Shown: one piece after another, positions 25,468 through 33,921 of the stretch
Layout: each line of letters begins with the position of its first letter
Numbering within the stretch: position 1 is the stretch's first letter
The notes under the pieces: model-generated
Database searches by the model: none
The model's input: the letters and a program-made list of their open reading frames with translations, nothing else
Told to the model about the DNA's origin: nothing
Assembly: GCA_034189035.1 (NCBI GenBank)
Contig: JAXHVA010000043.1
Coordinates: 1 to 38,602 of the forward strand
DNA from: JAUXFK01 sp034189035
Lineage (GTDB): Bacteria > Desulfobacterota > UBA8473
Length of the DNA stretch: 38,602 nt
Direction: 5' to 3'
Program-made: the position numbers and the translations under genes

Positions 25468-25746
25468 ATGACAAAGAGTGAACTGATTAAGTTGGTATCC
25501 GAAAAGTTAACGGACATCACTAAGAAAGATATGAAAATTATTGTAGATATTATATTTGATAGTATGATCGATGCTTTAAAAAGGGGAGAAAAGATCGAAA
25601 TTCGTGGTTTTGGAAGCTTTAAGGTAAAGAACAGAGATGCTAGATGCGGGAGGAATCCCAAGTCAGGGGATCTTGTAAGTATTCCCAATACGAAGACCCT
25701 CTATTTTAAAGCAGGTAAAGAGCTAAAAGAAAGAGTGGATTATTAA
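25468..25746 (+). CDS. ihfB: HU/IHF family DNA-bending protein, IHF-beta-like
   Basis: A small nucleoid protein that bends DNA as a dimer. From ATG 25468 it has 92 residues, the normal length, and begins MTKSELIKLVSEKL as in IHF and HU. The beta-arm region GEKIEIRGFGSFKVKNRDAR and GRNPKSGDLVSIPNTK, then FKAGKELKERV, are family marks; the GRNPK-G and FK-GKEL-ERV forms favour IHF-beta over HU. An in-frame ATG at 25453 would add five residues, but AAAGGA sits 7-8 nt before 25468. The synteny rpsA-sppA-ihfB also fits. The partner subunit is not in the window. Confidence 0.92.
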   Translation: MTKSELIKLVSEKLTDITKKDMKIIVDIIFDSMIDALKRGEKIEIRGFGSFKVKNRDARCGRNPKSGDLVSIPNTKTLYFKAGKELKERVDY

Positions 25747-25997
25747 AGAGATACTATAAAGAGACCGTATTTTAGTTTTGATAATTATATAAAAAAAGGA
25801 ATTAAAGGCTCGTTGGCATATGCCCTTATCGATTCTCTTCATTAATCTATTTCCCCCATTTGAAGTACTCTACTTTCTCCCACACTTCATTTTTATGCCG
25901 TTTCTCCTGAAAAAGGATTTCCTTTAAAAAATCAAGCGGGATATTTGTTACATAGGTTCTTTCTAATTCGAACAGTACTAAAATAAGAGATGGAACA

Positions 25998-26969
25998 ATG
26001 ACACGATTCGCATCTGTTGATATAGGTACAAATACAATCCGCCTTTTAATCGCTGATTTAGACAAGAATGGCGAGTTGAAGAGGGTTTTACATAGGATGG
26101 AAATCACACGGTTGGGGGAGAATCTCGTAAAAGGGGGGGAGATATTACCAGGTGCAATCGAAAGGAGTATTGGTGTTTTAAAAGGATATTCAAATTTAAC
26201 AAAAAAGTACAAAACAAAAGAGACATTCGCTGTTGCTACCAGTGTATTTAGAGAAGCAAACAATAGAGATGAATTTTTAAAGAGAGTTTATAAGAGCACT
26301 GGTTTAAAGATAAAGATTATCTCCGGAATAGAAGAAGCCAGAATCTGTTTTCTCGGTATCGTTTCGGCCATGGGCTGTCTCATAGATAATATTCTGGTAA
26401 TAGATGTAGGAGGAGGAAGCACGGAACTTCTTATTGCTAACGGGAAAAACCCAATAACAGCTTATAGTTTGCATCTGGGGGCCGTGTATCTGACTGAAAG
26501 GTTTATCCAGTCTGACCCACCAATGCGATCAGAGCTGGACGATATGAGATATTTTATCGATAAGAGTATATCATCTATTACTCGGTATATGCCTGAAACA
26601 TGGATCGGGTCTTCCTCATTTCATTTAGTTGGAACCGCAGGAACAATCACGACACTGGCTGCATTAGATCAAGAAATGAGAACCTATAACCCAGACAGAA
26701 TTAATGGTTACCTTTTAACCAGAGAATCTATACAGCGTATATACAACATGCTGATAAGACTTCCTCTCAAAAAACGACGTATCCTCAACGGGTTAGGAAA
26801 AAAAAGGGCTGATATCATCATAGCAGGTATGGTTATTGTCATGGGAATCATGGATTCCTTTATGTTTGATGAACTGAAGGTGAGTGATGCTGGCCTTCTA
26901 GAGGGGATTATTGTAGATGCCTTTGAAAAATCTGAAGAGGGTTGTTATGAAATTCGGCTGTACCCATGA
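25998..26969 (+). CDS. ppx: Exopolyphosphatase/guanosine pentaphosphate phosphatase family protein
   Basis: A phosphatase of the Ppx/GppA family (actin-like ATPase fold), acting on polyphosphate and/or pppGpp. The first phosphate loop is VDIGTNTIRLLIADL (residues 6-20) and the second VIDVGGGSTELLI (about 133-145). The catalytic Glu region TSVFREANNRDEF and the SGIEEARICFLG segment are both present. The 323 residues cover only the two N-terminal domains; the longer E. coli proteins carry an extra HD-like C-terminal part, so this is the short type found in many anaerobes. Which substrate is favoured cannot be read. A 10-bp-stem hairpin overlaps its stop. Confidence 0.92.
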   Translation: MTRFASVDIGTNTIRLLIADLDKNGELKRVLHRMEITRLGENLVKGGEILPGAIERSIGVLKGYSNLTKKYKTKETFAVATSVFREANNRDEFLKRVYKSTGLKIKIISGIEEARICFLGIVSAMGCLIDNILVIDVGGGSTELLIANGKNPITAYSLHLGAVYLTERFIQSDPPMRSELDDMRYFIDKSISSITRYMPETWIGSSSFHLVGTAGTITTLAALDQEMRTYNPDRINGYLLTRESIQRIYNMLIRLPLKKRRILNGLGKKRADIIIAGMVIVMGIMDSFMFDELKVSDAGLLEGIIVDAFEKSEEGCYEIRLYP

Positions 26970-27005
26970 CATACCTCTACATTAACTCTGAAGGCTGTCA
27001 TGGGT
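26962..27005. terminator. Inverted repeat between convergent ppx and crotonase genes
   Basis: ACCCATGACA (26962-26971, including the ppx stop) is perfectly complementary to TGTCATGGGT (26996-27005), with a 24-nt loop. A run of eight T residues follows about 20 nt later on the plus strand, too far for a classic intrinsic terminator. It could act in both directions between the convergent genes. Confidence 0.45.
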
Positions 27006-27020
27006 TCAACCAGAAATCCG

Positions 27021-27782
27021 TTATTTTTTTTCCCTCTGTGCAAAAGCTTGCATCCTCTGTGCCATATCAGGGTAGGTGAAAGTAGCGGCAAGCTCTCTTT
27101 CCAACTTAAGACCGGATGCCAGGTCTACTTCCATCCCTTTATTGATACATTCCTTCAAAAGGCCAATTGCTGGGAGGCTATTTCCCAACATCTTCTGCGC
27201 TATCTCCAAAGCTGTCTCATCAAGTTTTTCCGGTGCAACTACTTTATTAACCAAGCCGATATGTTCTGCTTCTTTTGCACTTAGCAAATCACAGGTGAAA
27301 AATATCTCTTTTGCCTTCATTATCCCTACTATTCGAGGCAATCGTTGTGTACCTCCCCCATTCATTACCAGTCCAAGGCGGGCATGAGTATCACCCAAAA
27401 GCGCATTCTCAGAGGCAACTATAATATCACAGGTCAGTATCAACTCAAAAGCACCGGCAATGCAATGGCCATTAATTGCCGCAATTATAGGCTTATTTAT
27501 CGTTTCAATGATTTCAAAGATGTCCTCCAGATTTGCATCTGAACTCTCTATACCCCTCTTGCGAAGTTCTGCTAAAAACTTGAAGTCTGCCCCTGATGAA
27601 AAGGCCTTACCTGCACCTGTAATAATTCCGACACCAGTTGTTTCATCTTTCTTTATATCATTAAATGCATAGGCCATCTCTGAGAAGGTCGGTCCATCAA
27701 GTGCATTCATCACGTGTGGCCGGTTTATGGTTATCTTGGCAATTCCATCTTTCTTTTCAAAGAGTATGTTTTTATAATCCAT
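27021..27782 (-). CDS. Enoyl-CoA hydratase/isomerase (crotonase) family protein
   Basis: A 253-residue crotonase-fold protein acting on an acyl-CoA thioester. NRPHVMNALDG is the usual N-terminal motif, GAGKAFSSGADFKFL (about 56-70) gives the oxyanion-hole and CoA-binding region, and INGHCIAGAFELILTCD is the conserved core. Glu113 matches the first catalytic Glu of rat enoyl-CoA hydratase (E144), but the second (E164, 20 residues on) is His133 in GDTHARLGL. A plain hydratase is therefore unlikely. Subfamilies with DTHAR are known among crotonases, and their reactions differ. GGAG before the ATG is a good ribosome site. It lies downstream of the old yellow enzyme gene, suggesting a shared enoyl-CoA or unsaturated-acid pathway (inference). 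Confidence 0.88.
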   Translation of the reverse strand: MDYKNILFEKKDGIAKITINRPHVMNALDGPTFSEMAYAFNDIKKDETTGVGIITGAGKAFSSGADFKFLAELRKRGIESSDANLEDIFEIIETINKPIIAAINGHCIAGAFELILTCDIIVASENALLGDTHARLGLVMNGGGTQRLPRIVGIMKAKEIFFTCDLLSAKEAEHIGLVNKVVAPEKLDETALEIAQKMLGNSLPAIGLLKECINKGMEVDLASGLKLERELAATFTYPDMAQRMQAFAQREKK

Positions 27783-27917
27783 TTTTTGTCTCCTTTCTTT
27801 ATTTTGGTATTATTTAGTCCTATGAAATAGAAAGCTATCAGCAAGCTTCGACGATGGTCAAATTCTAAACCTGGGCCGTTGCCGTTACAACTTTCCGTGA
27901 GAACTAGTCGTTGTTTG

Positions 27918-29105
27918 TTACGATAATACAGGAAATTTCTTATTATAGCAGGCCACGGGCATATCGTTTGCAACAGCAGCCAGACATTTATTGCACGAAA
28001 CGCAAGATACGGCTTTTGCTTTCCTCTCTTTGATCTCTTTTACCAGTGAAGGCTGTCTGATGAAGGGACGACTCATAGAGATAAAATCCGCATACCCCTT
28101 CTCAAGCAGATCCTCCATATGAGAAACCCTTCTCAAACCACCAACAACGAACAAGGGGAGTTCCCCCAATACGGGCTTAATAAGCTTAGCAGCCTCGACA
28201 TTGTACCCCTCCTGAAGATCAAACTTTCCAACCATCCTCTTCAGCATAATTCTGGCCAGATGTTTCTTCCACCAAGGTAAGTTCACCACCAACTCTTTTG
28301 TAGGGACATCGCCCCTCATGACGTTGAATACCGAGTAACTCAATACACCGCAGCTTACCTCTATTCCGTTTATGCCCAGAAATTTCAATCTCTTTGCATA
28401 TTCTCTGGCCAATTCAGGAGTAATCCCTTTCTTTGGAGTGTAATCTTGCGTATTGAGCTTTATGAAGATTGGCATACCTTTGGGTATCTTTTTTCTGATC
28501 TCCAGGATGACTTCTTTTAAAAAGAGAAATCGGTTTTCATCTGATCCTCCCCATGCATCCTTCCTATGGTTGAAAAAGGGCGAGAGAAACTGGTTGATTA
28601 GATACCCATGGGCACCATGTAGCTGAATCCCATCTGCACCTGCTTGAGCAGCACGCTTGGCTGCATTGCCAAAGGATTTGATTATCTCCCGGATTTCCTC
28701 TTCACTCATTTCCCTCGGTTTTACGAGTAACATAGGGTCTCTGCCCTTCTTTGAGGGTGCAATAGGAGTTTGGCCAATGATTTCTTTTGTTGTCTGCCTG
28801 CCTGAATGTACAAGCTGAAATACGATCTTGCCTCCATATTGATGAACCGTGTCTACCAGTTTTTGTAACCCATCTATCATTTCATCGCAATGTATCCCTG
28901 TCTGATATTTTGCTGCACGGCCCAACGGATGGACGTAAAGATATCCTGGAATAATGAGACCTATCTCTCCTTTGGCCAGCTTTTCATACCTTCTGATTAT
29001 ACGATCTGTTACAAAACCAGTTTCACTTGCCATACACTCGTGTGTTGCAGAGTGAACGAATCGATTGTTTATCTGTAAATCTCCGATCTTCATTGGTGTA
29101 AACAA
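27918..29105 (-). CDS. Old yellow enzyme family NADH:flavin oxidoreductase, short form
   Basis: An FMN TIM-barrel enzyme of the 2-enoate reductase/2,4-dienoyl-CoA reductase type, which reduces activated C=C bonds. FTPMKIGDLQINNRFVHSAT is the usual N-terminus; GADGIQLHGAHGYLINQFLS (about 156-175) has the catalytic His pair, and the barrel ends with DFISMSRPFIR. A C-terminal cluster CVSCNKC plus a further Cys 12 positions on should bind 4Fe-4S. At 395 residues it lacks the FAD/NAD(P) domain that full-length FadH-type enzymes have. The ORF opens at TTG 29105, 15 nt from GGAGG. An in-frame ATT at 29114 lies only 6 nt away and may be the true start. Confidence 0.88.
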   Translation of the reverse strand: MFTPMKIGDLQINNRFVHSATHECMASETGFVTDRIIRRYEKLAKGEIGLIIPGYLYVHPLGRAAKYQTGIHCDEMIDGLQKLVDTVHQYGGKIVFQLVHSGRQTTKEIIGQTPIAPSKKGRDPMLLVKPREMSEEEIREIIKSFGNAAKRAAQAGADGIQLHGAHGYLINQFLSPFFNHRKDAWGGSDENRFLFLKEVILEIRKKIPKGMPIFIKLNTQDYTPKKGITPELAREYAKRLKFLGINGIEVSCGVLSYSVFNVMRGDVPTKELVVNLPWWKKHLARIMLKRMVGKFDLQEGYNVEAAKLIKPVLGELPLFVVGGLRRVSHMEDLLEKGYADFISMSRPFIRQPSLVKEIKERKAKAVSCVSCNKCLAAVANDMPVACYNKKFPVLS

Positions 29106-29185
29106 AATGGAAATATTATACCTCCTTTCTTTTTACCTCATCGGGTTATTGTCTCTTTTTCCCTTCGGTTATTCTCTGCTTCTTT

Positions 29186-30049
29186 TTAATCCTTCCTCAC
29201 ATCAAGTCTATCCCTCAAACCGTCTCCAAGGAAGTTGAAACCCAGAACAACAATCATAATAGCCAAGCCCGGGAATGTAGTCATATGAGGGGCAACCAGA
29301 AGAAACTGTCTTCCTTCGTTCAGCATACTTCCCCAACTTGGTGTTGGAGGTTGGGTTCCAAGCCCCAAGAAGCTTAAACTCGCTTCAGCCAATATAACAC
29401 CTGCCATGCCAAAGGTAGCTTCAACAATCAAGGGAGAAAGGATATTTGGCAGGATATGGTGCATTATTATCCTGACTGGATTGGCCCCCAAGGCCTTGGC
29501 TGCAACAACATATTCCCGCTCTTTTACAGTAAGTATCTGGCCTCTTACAATTCTGGCATAACCCACCCATCCTGTTATACAGAGGGCCAATACAATATTC
29601 TTAAGACTCGGGCCAAGAACGGCTGTCATTGCAATGGCTAAAAGAATGCCTGGAAATGCAAGAAGGATATCAACAACCCTCATAAGCAGTTCATCTATCC
29701 AACCGCGATTATATCCCGCAACACAACCGATGAACGTACCCAATAAAAGAGATATTCCGATTACAGAGATAGCAACGAAAATAGAGACTCTTGAACCGTA
29801 GATTATCCTGCTCAGGTTATCCCTTCCCAGTCTGTCCTGTCCCAAGGGGTGCTCTTTACTGGGGGAGGTTAAACCGCCTTTCAGGTTCTGTTCATATGGG
29901 TCAAATGGTGCTATATATGGAGCAAAAATAGCCATGAAAATCAGTGTAACAATAATAAATGCCCCCAAAAAAGCGAGTCTATTTTGAAACATCCCTTTTA
30001 TGCCTTCCTTAATTGAGTTTAATCCTGGGATCGATATACGAGTATGCAA
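29186..30049 (-). CDS. dppC: Peptide/nickel ABC transporter permease, DppC-like
   Basis: One of two membrane subunits of a dipeptide/oligopeptide/nickel-type importer. The 287 residues start with a cytosolic stretch, then TM1 (AFLGAFIIVTLIFMAIFAPY) and the DppC-type loop PFDPYEQNLKGGLTSPSKEH. PLGQDRLGRDNLSRIIYGSR is the family signature. The EAA loop that contacts the ATPase reads EREYVVAAKALGANPVRIIM. ATG at 30049 overlaps dppB by 41 bp; an internal ATG (residue 20, 29992) is preceded by AAGGAAGG and could be the true start. No ATPase genes (dppD, dppF) follow. Confidence 0.9.
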   Translation of the reverse strand: MHTRISIPGLNSIKEGIKGMFQNRLAFLGAFIIVTLIFMAIFAPYIAPFDPYEQNLKGGLTSPSKEHPLGQDRLGRDNLSRIIYGSRVSIFVAISVIGISLLLGTFIGCVAGYNRGWIDELLMRVVDILLAFPGILLAIAMTAVLGPSLKNIVLALCITGWVGYARIVRGQILTVKEREYVVAAKALGANPVRIIMHHILPNILSPLIVEATFGMAGVILAEASLSFLGLGTQPPTPSWGSMLNEGRQFLLVAPHMTTFPGLAIMIVVLGFNFLGDGLRDRLDVRKD

Positions 30050-30929
30050 TATCTGTTATGATATTTATCAACACATAGCTTATGGATATGGCAAGTACAC
30101 ACCCCTGTACCAGCGGGTAATCCCTGGTGTTAATTGCCTGGATGAGTAATCTTCCTATCCCTGGCCAGGAGAAGATGGTCTCTGTAATTATTGCCCCTGC
30201 CAACAGTGCACCAAACTGTAACCCAATGACTGTGATTATAGGAACAAGTGCGTTCTTTAAAGCATGCCTGAAGATAACCCTTAACTCAGATAGCCCCTTG
30301 GCCCTGGCAGTAACGATATACTCCTCATTGATTACTTCTAGCATACTTGACCTGACCATCCTGGAAAGTATGGCAGACATCGCTGTTCCCAGTGTTACCG
30401 CAGGTAAAACAATACTTCGCAGTCCTTCATCGCCTGATATAGGAAACCAGCCCAGGTTTACGCAGAATAGGATCATCAGCAGTGGCCCTAACCAGAAATT
30501 GGGCATTGACACCCCTAAAAGAGCAAAGAACATTGAGCAATTATCCATAAAGGAATACTGTTTTACCGCAGAATAGATCCCAATTGGCAGAGAGATGAGT
30601 AAGGCTAGTGTCATTGCTGCAATAGTAAGTTTTATGGTTTCAGGATATCTCTTTAGTATCATATGGATAACAGGCTCTTTATTATGGAGGGATTCTCCAA
30701 GATCACCTTTTATCACACCTTTGATAAAAAGCATGTATTGAACGGCTAAGGTCTCATTCAGTCGGAGGGACTCTCTTAGCTTTTCTTTGTCTATAGCTAG
30801 GGCGTTTTCTCCAAGCATCAAATCAACAGGATCTCCAGGGATCAGATGGATAAGAAGAAAGACAAGAGTGAGAACGCCAAATACCACAGGAAAAAAAAGT
30901 AGCATACGTTTTATAATAAAAGCTTTCAT
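30009..30929 (-). CDS. dppB: Peptide/nickel ABC transporter permease, DppB-like
   Basis: The second membrane subunit. The 306 residues open with one TM (LLFFPVVFGVLTLVFLLIHL), then PGDPVDLMLGENA, the classic DppB/OppB start. The central region has LLISLPIGIYSAVKQ, and the EAA loop EEYIVTARAKGLSELRVIFR contacts the ATPase. GALLAGAIITETIFSWPGIG near the end is another hallmark. It starts 10 bp after dppA and overlaps dppC by 41 bp, so the three form one transcription unit dppA-dppB-dppC. Confidence 0.92.
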   Translation of the reverse strand: MKAFIIKRMLLFFPVVFGVLTLVFLLIHLIPGDPVDLMLGENALAIDKEKLRESLRLNETLAVQYMLFIKGVIKGDLGESLHNKEPVIHMILKRYPETIKLTIAAMTLALLISLPIGIYSAVKQYSFMDNCSMFFALLGVSMPNFWLGPLLMILFCVNLGWFPISGDEGLRSIVLPAVTLGTAMSAILSRMVRSSMLEVINEEYIVTARAKGLSELRVIFRHALKNALVPIITVIGLQFGALLAGAIITETIFSWPGIGRLLIQAINTRDYPLVQGCVLAISISYVLINIITDIAYSYIDPRIKLN

Positions 30930-30939
30930 TAAATAACCA

Positions 30940-32505
30940 TTAATCGTTTTCTATCCAGACGTCTTTGAGTGAGAAAAAATCGCCAGCTGGATACACTACA
31001 TAGCCATGGATAGCTCTATTCATAACCGCTACATTTGTGCTATACCACAGACTCACATATGGAACTTCCAAAGCCAGGATTTTTTGAATCTCACTGTAAA
31101 TCTTCGCCCTTCGGTTCATGTCGAGTGTTATCCTGCCTTCTTCTATAAGCCTGTCTACCCTTTTATTGATATATCTTCCACGGTTTGCACCATGAGGAGG
31201 AATATTGGAGGAGTGGAATATATAGTATAATACATCCGGATCTGTAATACCAACCCAAGAGAGAGTATAGAGCTGGAAATTCCCTGACTTTATATCTGAA
31301 TAGAAAGTCCCCCATTCATAACTCTGAATATTTATCTTAATTCCAACTTCTTTGAGCTGCTGTTGAATAATCTCTGCGATCCTCTTTCTCAGCTGATCCG
31401 TAGAAGTCTTAAATGTTAACTCAAATCGCATTTGAGGGCCTTTGCCATCTGTATCTATGAACCCTGCCTGATCGAGGAGATCCCGTGCTTTTTCATTATT
31501 ATACTCATAGACCTTTACATTCCCCTCATAAGCCCAGTTTACTGGAGAGAGAATTCCACTGGCAGGAAGAGCCAGTCCCTTTAGTATATATCTGATAATC
31601 GACTCTCTATCAATTGCATAGGCAATAGCTTCTCTCACCCTTCTGTCTTTTAAGATGGAATCTTTCAGATTAAACCCAATATAAGAATACGTTGTCCCTG
31701 GTCTTTTGACGATCTTTAAGGCCTCCTTTTTCTCTAAAAAAGGAAAGAGATCAGGGGGAATATTGTTTTGCAATAAATGAACATTTCCCTGACTTAATTC
31801 CAACAGTCTCACTGTACTGTCTGGTATGATTTTAAAGGTTATCCGCTCCAACTTGGGTCTGCCATCGAAATAATCCGTATTGGCATGAAGTACTATCCTC
31901 TCATCATGAAGGAACTCTGCCAGTTTAAAAGGGCCTGTTCCTACAGGAGCACTATGAGAGGAACCCTCGGATTTTTGCATATCATCCTTTGGTATAATCC
32001 CAATCACAGCTAAATTGATCAGGAAAGGGGCAAATGGCTCCTTTAAAATGAACTGAACAGAGTACTTATTTATGCATACAATTGAATCGATCTTTTCGAA
32101 AGCGCCAAAGTGAGGAGATTTTAAAGCAGGATTTAATATGCAGTCAAATGTATATTTAACGTCTTTACAGGTAAGCTCTTTACCATCATGGAATTGAATC
32201 CCCTCTTTGAGATGAAATAGATATGTAGTGTCGTCTGGCTGAGTAAAGCGTTTAGTAATATCAGGTACAGGATGAAACTGAGAATCCATTTTAATTAAAG
32301 GATTATATAATAGCTGAGCTAAACGGTAGGAATTTGCATCCGTAGCATGTCTTGGGTCAAGATTGGTTGGGTTGCTCTCGAGGCCTATCACTATTGTCTT
32401 ACCTGCTGGCCTTGATTCCTTTATGCAGGCCATAAGAGTAATTGAAAGGAAGGTAAAGACAAAAAACTTGAATATATTTATCTTCCGCTTCGTCAATATA
32501 GTCAC
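30940..32505 (-). CDS. dppA: Extracellular solute-binding protein family 5 (DppA/OppA-like lipoprotein)
   Basis: The substrate receptor of the importer, held outside the cytosol as a lipoprotein. A signal peptide ends in SITLMAC, so C26 would be lipidated. Family 5 marks follow: SNPTNLDPRHATDANSYRLA, ITKRFTQPDDTTYLFHLKEG and KDRRVREAIAYAIDRESII. At 521 residues it is full length. The ligand cannot be told; peptides, nickel and sugars are all known for this family. The start is GTG at 32505. TTG at 32496 is a possible alternative with a better placed GGGGTGA. Confidence 0.92.
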   Translation of the reverse strand: MTILTKRKINIFKFFVFTFLSITLMACIKESRPAGKTIVIGLESNPTNLDPRHATDANSYRLAQLLYNPLIKMDSQFHPVPDITKRFTQPDDTTYLFHLKEGIQFHDGKELTCKDVKYTFDCILNPALKSPHFGAFEKIDSIVCINKYSVQFILKEPFAPFLINLAVIGIIPKDDMQKSEGSSHSAPVGTGPFKLAEFLHDERIVLHANTDYFDGRPKLERITFKIIPDSTVRLLELSQGNVHLLQNNIPPDLFPFLEKKEALKIVKRPGTTYSYIGFNLKDSILKDRRVREAIAYAIDRESIIRYILKGLALPASGILSPVNWAYEGNVKVYEYNNEKARDLLDQAGFIDTDGKGPQMRFELTFKTSTDQLRKRIAEIIQQQLKEVGIKINIQSYEWGTFYSDIKSGNFQLYTLSWVGITDPDVLYYIFHSSNIPPHGANRGRYINKRVDRLIEEGRITLDMNRRAKIYSEIQKILALEVPYVSLWYSTNVAVMNRAIHGYVVYPAGDFFSLKDVWIEND

Positions 32506-32551
32506 CCCAAAAACCCTGCTTCGGTTTACTGAAAGGGAATTTTGTTAAAGT

Positions 32552-32983
32552 TCAAGGAAGGTGAATCGCCGATGCCTCCTTTATTACTTCCTGTGTAATC
32601 TCAGGCAGATCATAGTCTGCCAACTCTGAAAGCAGAACAGCTCGGGCATCAAGGACATCTGAATCTGGTCTTAATCTTCCGGATTTGTATTTACACAGAA
32701 AGTCTACAAGAACGTAGTGGTATTTCACTCGGTTGTCCTTACTTCTGATTATTGGGTCTATAACTTTTACGATTTTGATGACATCTACATCGATATTCGT
32801 CTCTTCAAGGATTTCTCTTTTGACTGCCTGTTCCATGTTTTCGCCTAATTTTACTGCACCTCCGGGGATACCCCATCTTCCATATCCCGGCTCTTTTCCT
32901 CTTTTTACCAATACGATTTTATCATCCAAAAAAACAATACCACCAACACCAAGTATTGGGTAATCAGGATATTCTCGCTTCAT
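32552..32983 (-). CDS. NUDIX hydrolase, MutT/ADP-ribose type
   Basis: A 143-residue NUDIX domain protein. VKRGKEPGYGRWGIPGGAV leads into a complete NUDIX box beginning GGAVKLGENMEQ and ending VKREILEETNID, supplying the metal-binding Glu residues. The overall form (IPGGAVKLGE, then VIDPIIRSKDNRVKYHYVLV) resembles the ADP-ribose pyrophosphatase/NADH-type clade, but the substrate is unproven. AAAGGG six nt before the ATG is a good ribosome site. It lies 46 bp upstream of dppA on the same strand and may be co-transcribed with the importer. It is a different protein from the NUDIX enzyme at 10086. Confidence 0.88.
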   Translation of the reverse strand: MKREYPDYPILGVGGIVFLDDKIVLVKRGKEPGYGRWGIPGGAVKLGENMEQAVKREILEETNIDVDVIKIVKVIDPIIRSKDNRVKYHYVLVDFLCKYKSGRLRPDSDVLDARAVLLSELADYDLPEITQEVIKEASAIHLP

Positions 32984-33088
32984 GCTTGCCCTTTCTTAAT
33001 TTACAAACCTATCTATTGAGTCTCTCCGATTGGGGTATCTTCAAATAAAGAGACAAATTAGTGATTACGACTTTCTTTTTTCTAATTG

Positions 33089-33730
33089 TTACTCAGATCC
33101 AGTATAAATGACGGCAAGGATAAAGGTCGGCCCATTCCTATTGGAGGTTACTAAATGGGGAATCTTTGAGAGATAATAGATCGTATCCCCTGTAGTTAAA
33201 ACTTCTACTTTTTCTCCCAGTCTCACCTTCATTTCTCCGTCTAAAACAAAGAGAAACTCTTCTCCATCATGTGTTGATAGTTTTTGGTTAGGGGATTCTG
33301 GTTCCAGCTTTACAATAAAGGACTCCATGTGCCTGTTCTTTACATCGGATGCCAGAGATATATAGGTATAATTATGTCCTTCTTGCGATGCTGATCGAGA
33401 GACGACCTTCCTTTCATTGTGCCGCAAAATAGAGAAAGCCCCTTCCCCTTCTTCTGCTGTGAGTGTTCCAAAGACTGTTTCTAGGGACTTGGAAAGTTTT
33501 ATTATGGTTCCGATCTGAGGGAAAACTGTCCGGTCTTCTATTTGTGACAGCAATTCTATGGGGAAACCTGTTTTATTCGAAAGTTCTTCGAGGGATATCC
33601 CCTTTGTCTCTCTTATCCTCTTGATCCTATCTCCAGCAGATTCAACGATATCAGGACTTTTATAATCCTCGAAGTGTTCAGTTAACTCTTTTAAAAAGTT
33701 TTGGTATCTCTTGTTCTCTTCTCCTGGCAT
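33089..33730 (-). CDS. XRE family transcriptional regulator with C-terminal cupin
   Basis: A 213-residue regulator combining an N-terminal helix-turn-helix (RIKRIRETKGISLEELSNKT, then LLSQIEDRTVFPQIGTIIKL) with a C-terminal cupin (STHDGEEFLFVLDGEMKVRL, then GDTIYYLSKIPHLVTSN). This is the plan of the PuuR/SutR-type group, in which the cupin senses a small molecule. ATG at 33739 is only one base from AGGAG; the ATG at 33730 is 10 nt away and preferred. It has its own promoter and a possible operator at 33759. Targets may be the downstream NUDIX-dpp run or the divergent MBL gene, which is inference. Confidence 0.88.
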   Translation of the reverse strand: MPGEENKRYQNFLKELTEHFEDYKSPDIVESAGDRIKRIRETKGISLEELSNKTGFPIELLSQIEDRTVFPQIGTIIKLSKSLETVFGTLTAEEGEGAFSILRHNERKVVSRSASQEGHNYTYISLASDVKNRHMESFIVKLEPESPNQKLSTHDGEEFLFVLDGEMKVRLGEKVEVLTTGDTIYYLSKIPHLVTSNRNGPTFILAVIYTGSE

Positions 33731-33758
33731 AACAATCATTCTCCTAAAAGGTTATAGT

Positions 33759-33777
33759 ACAGATCATTTTTATCTGT
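33759..33777. promoter_or_regulatory. Possible operator, 6-bp inverted repeat before the XRE-cupin gene
   Basis: ACAGAT (33759-33764) and ATCTGT (33772-33777) are perfectly inverted, 7 bp apart, and touch the -10 box of the promoter at 33778-33806. A helix-turn-helix dimer bound here would block its own gene, so autoregulation is plausible. The evidence is position and symmetry only. Confidence 0.35.
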
Positions 33778-33806
33778 TATGTAGTGTATTTGTTGAAAAA
33801 AGTCAA
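33778..33806 (-). promoter_or_regulatory. sigma70-type promoter for the XRE-cupin gene
   Basis: On the minus strand TTGACT (33806-33801) and TACATA (33783-33778) are separated by 17 bp. The start codon at 33730 leaves a leader of about 40 nt. Back-to-back with the MBL promoter at 33849, this gives a compact divergent control region. Confidence 0.5.
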
Positions 33807-33848
33807 TCAAATTCATTGTCGATGTACATATCTACTGACAATAAGCAA

Positions 33849-33877
33849 TTGCTTTCTTAAGCCTATTAATATATATT
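33849..33877 (+). promoter_or_regulatory. sigma70-type promoter for the MBL hydrolase gene
   Basis: TTGCTT (33849-33854) and TATATT (33872-33877) are separated by 17 bp. The start codon at 33922 follows after about 38 nt. The -35 box is two bases off consensus. Confidence 0.4.
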
Positions 33878-33921
33878 AACCTTGTGAAAGTAGCAAACAA
33901 TGAAAAGAATGGAGATACAAA

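Noticed and set aside
27731..27973. 80-codon minus-strand frame spanning the crotonase-old yellow enzyme gap
   Set aside because: It overlaps both neighbours out of frame and resembles no family; the 135-bp gap is taken as untranslated.
30127..30576. 149-codon plus-strand frame opposite dppB
   Set aside because: No ribosome site, no known family; it lies wholly within a well supported gene on the other strand.
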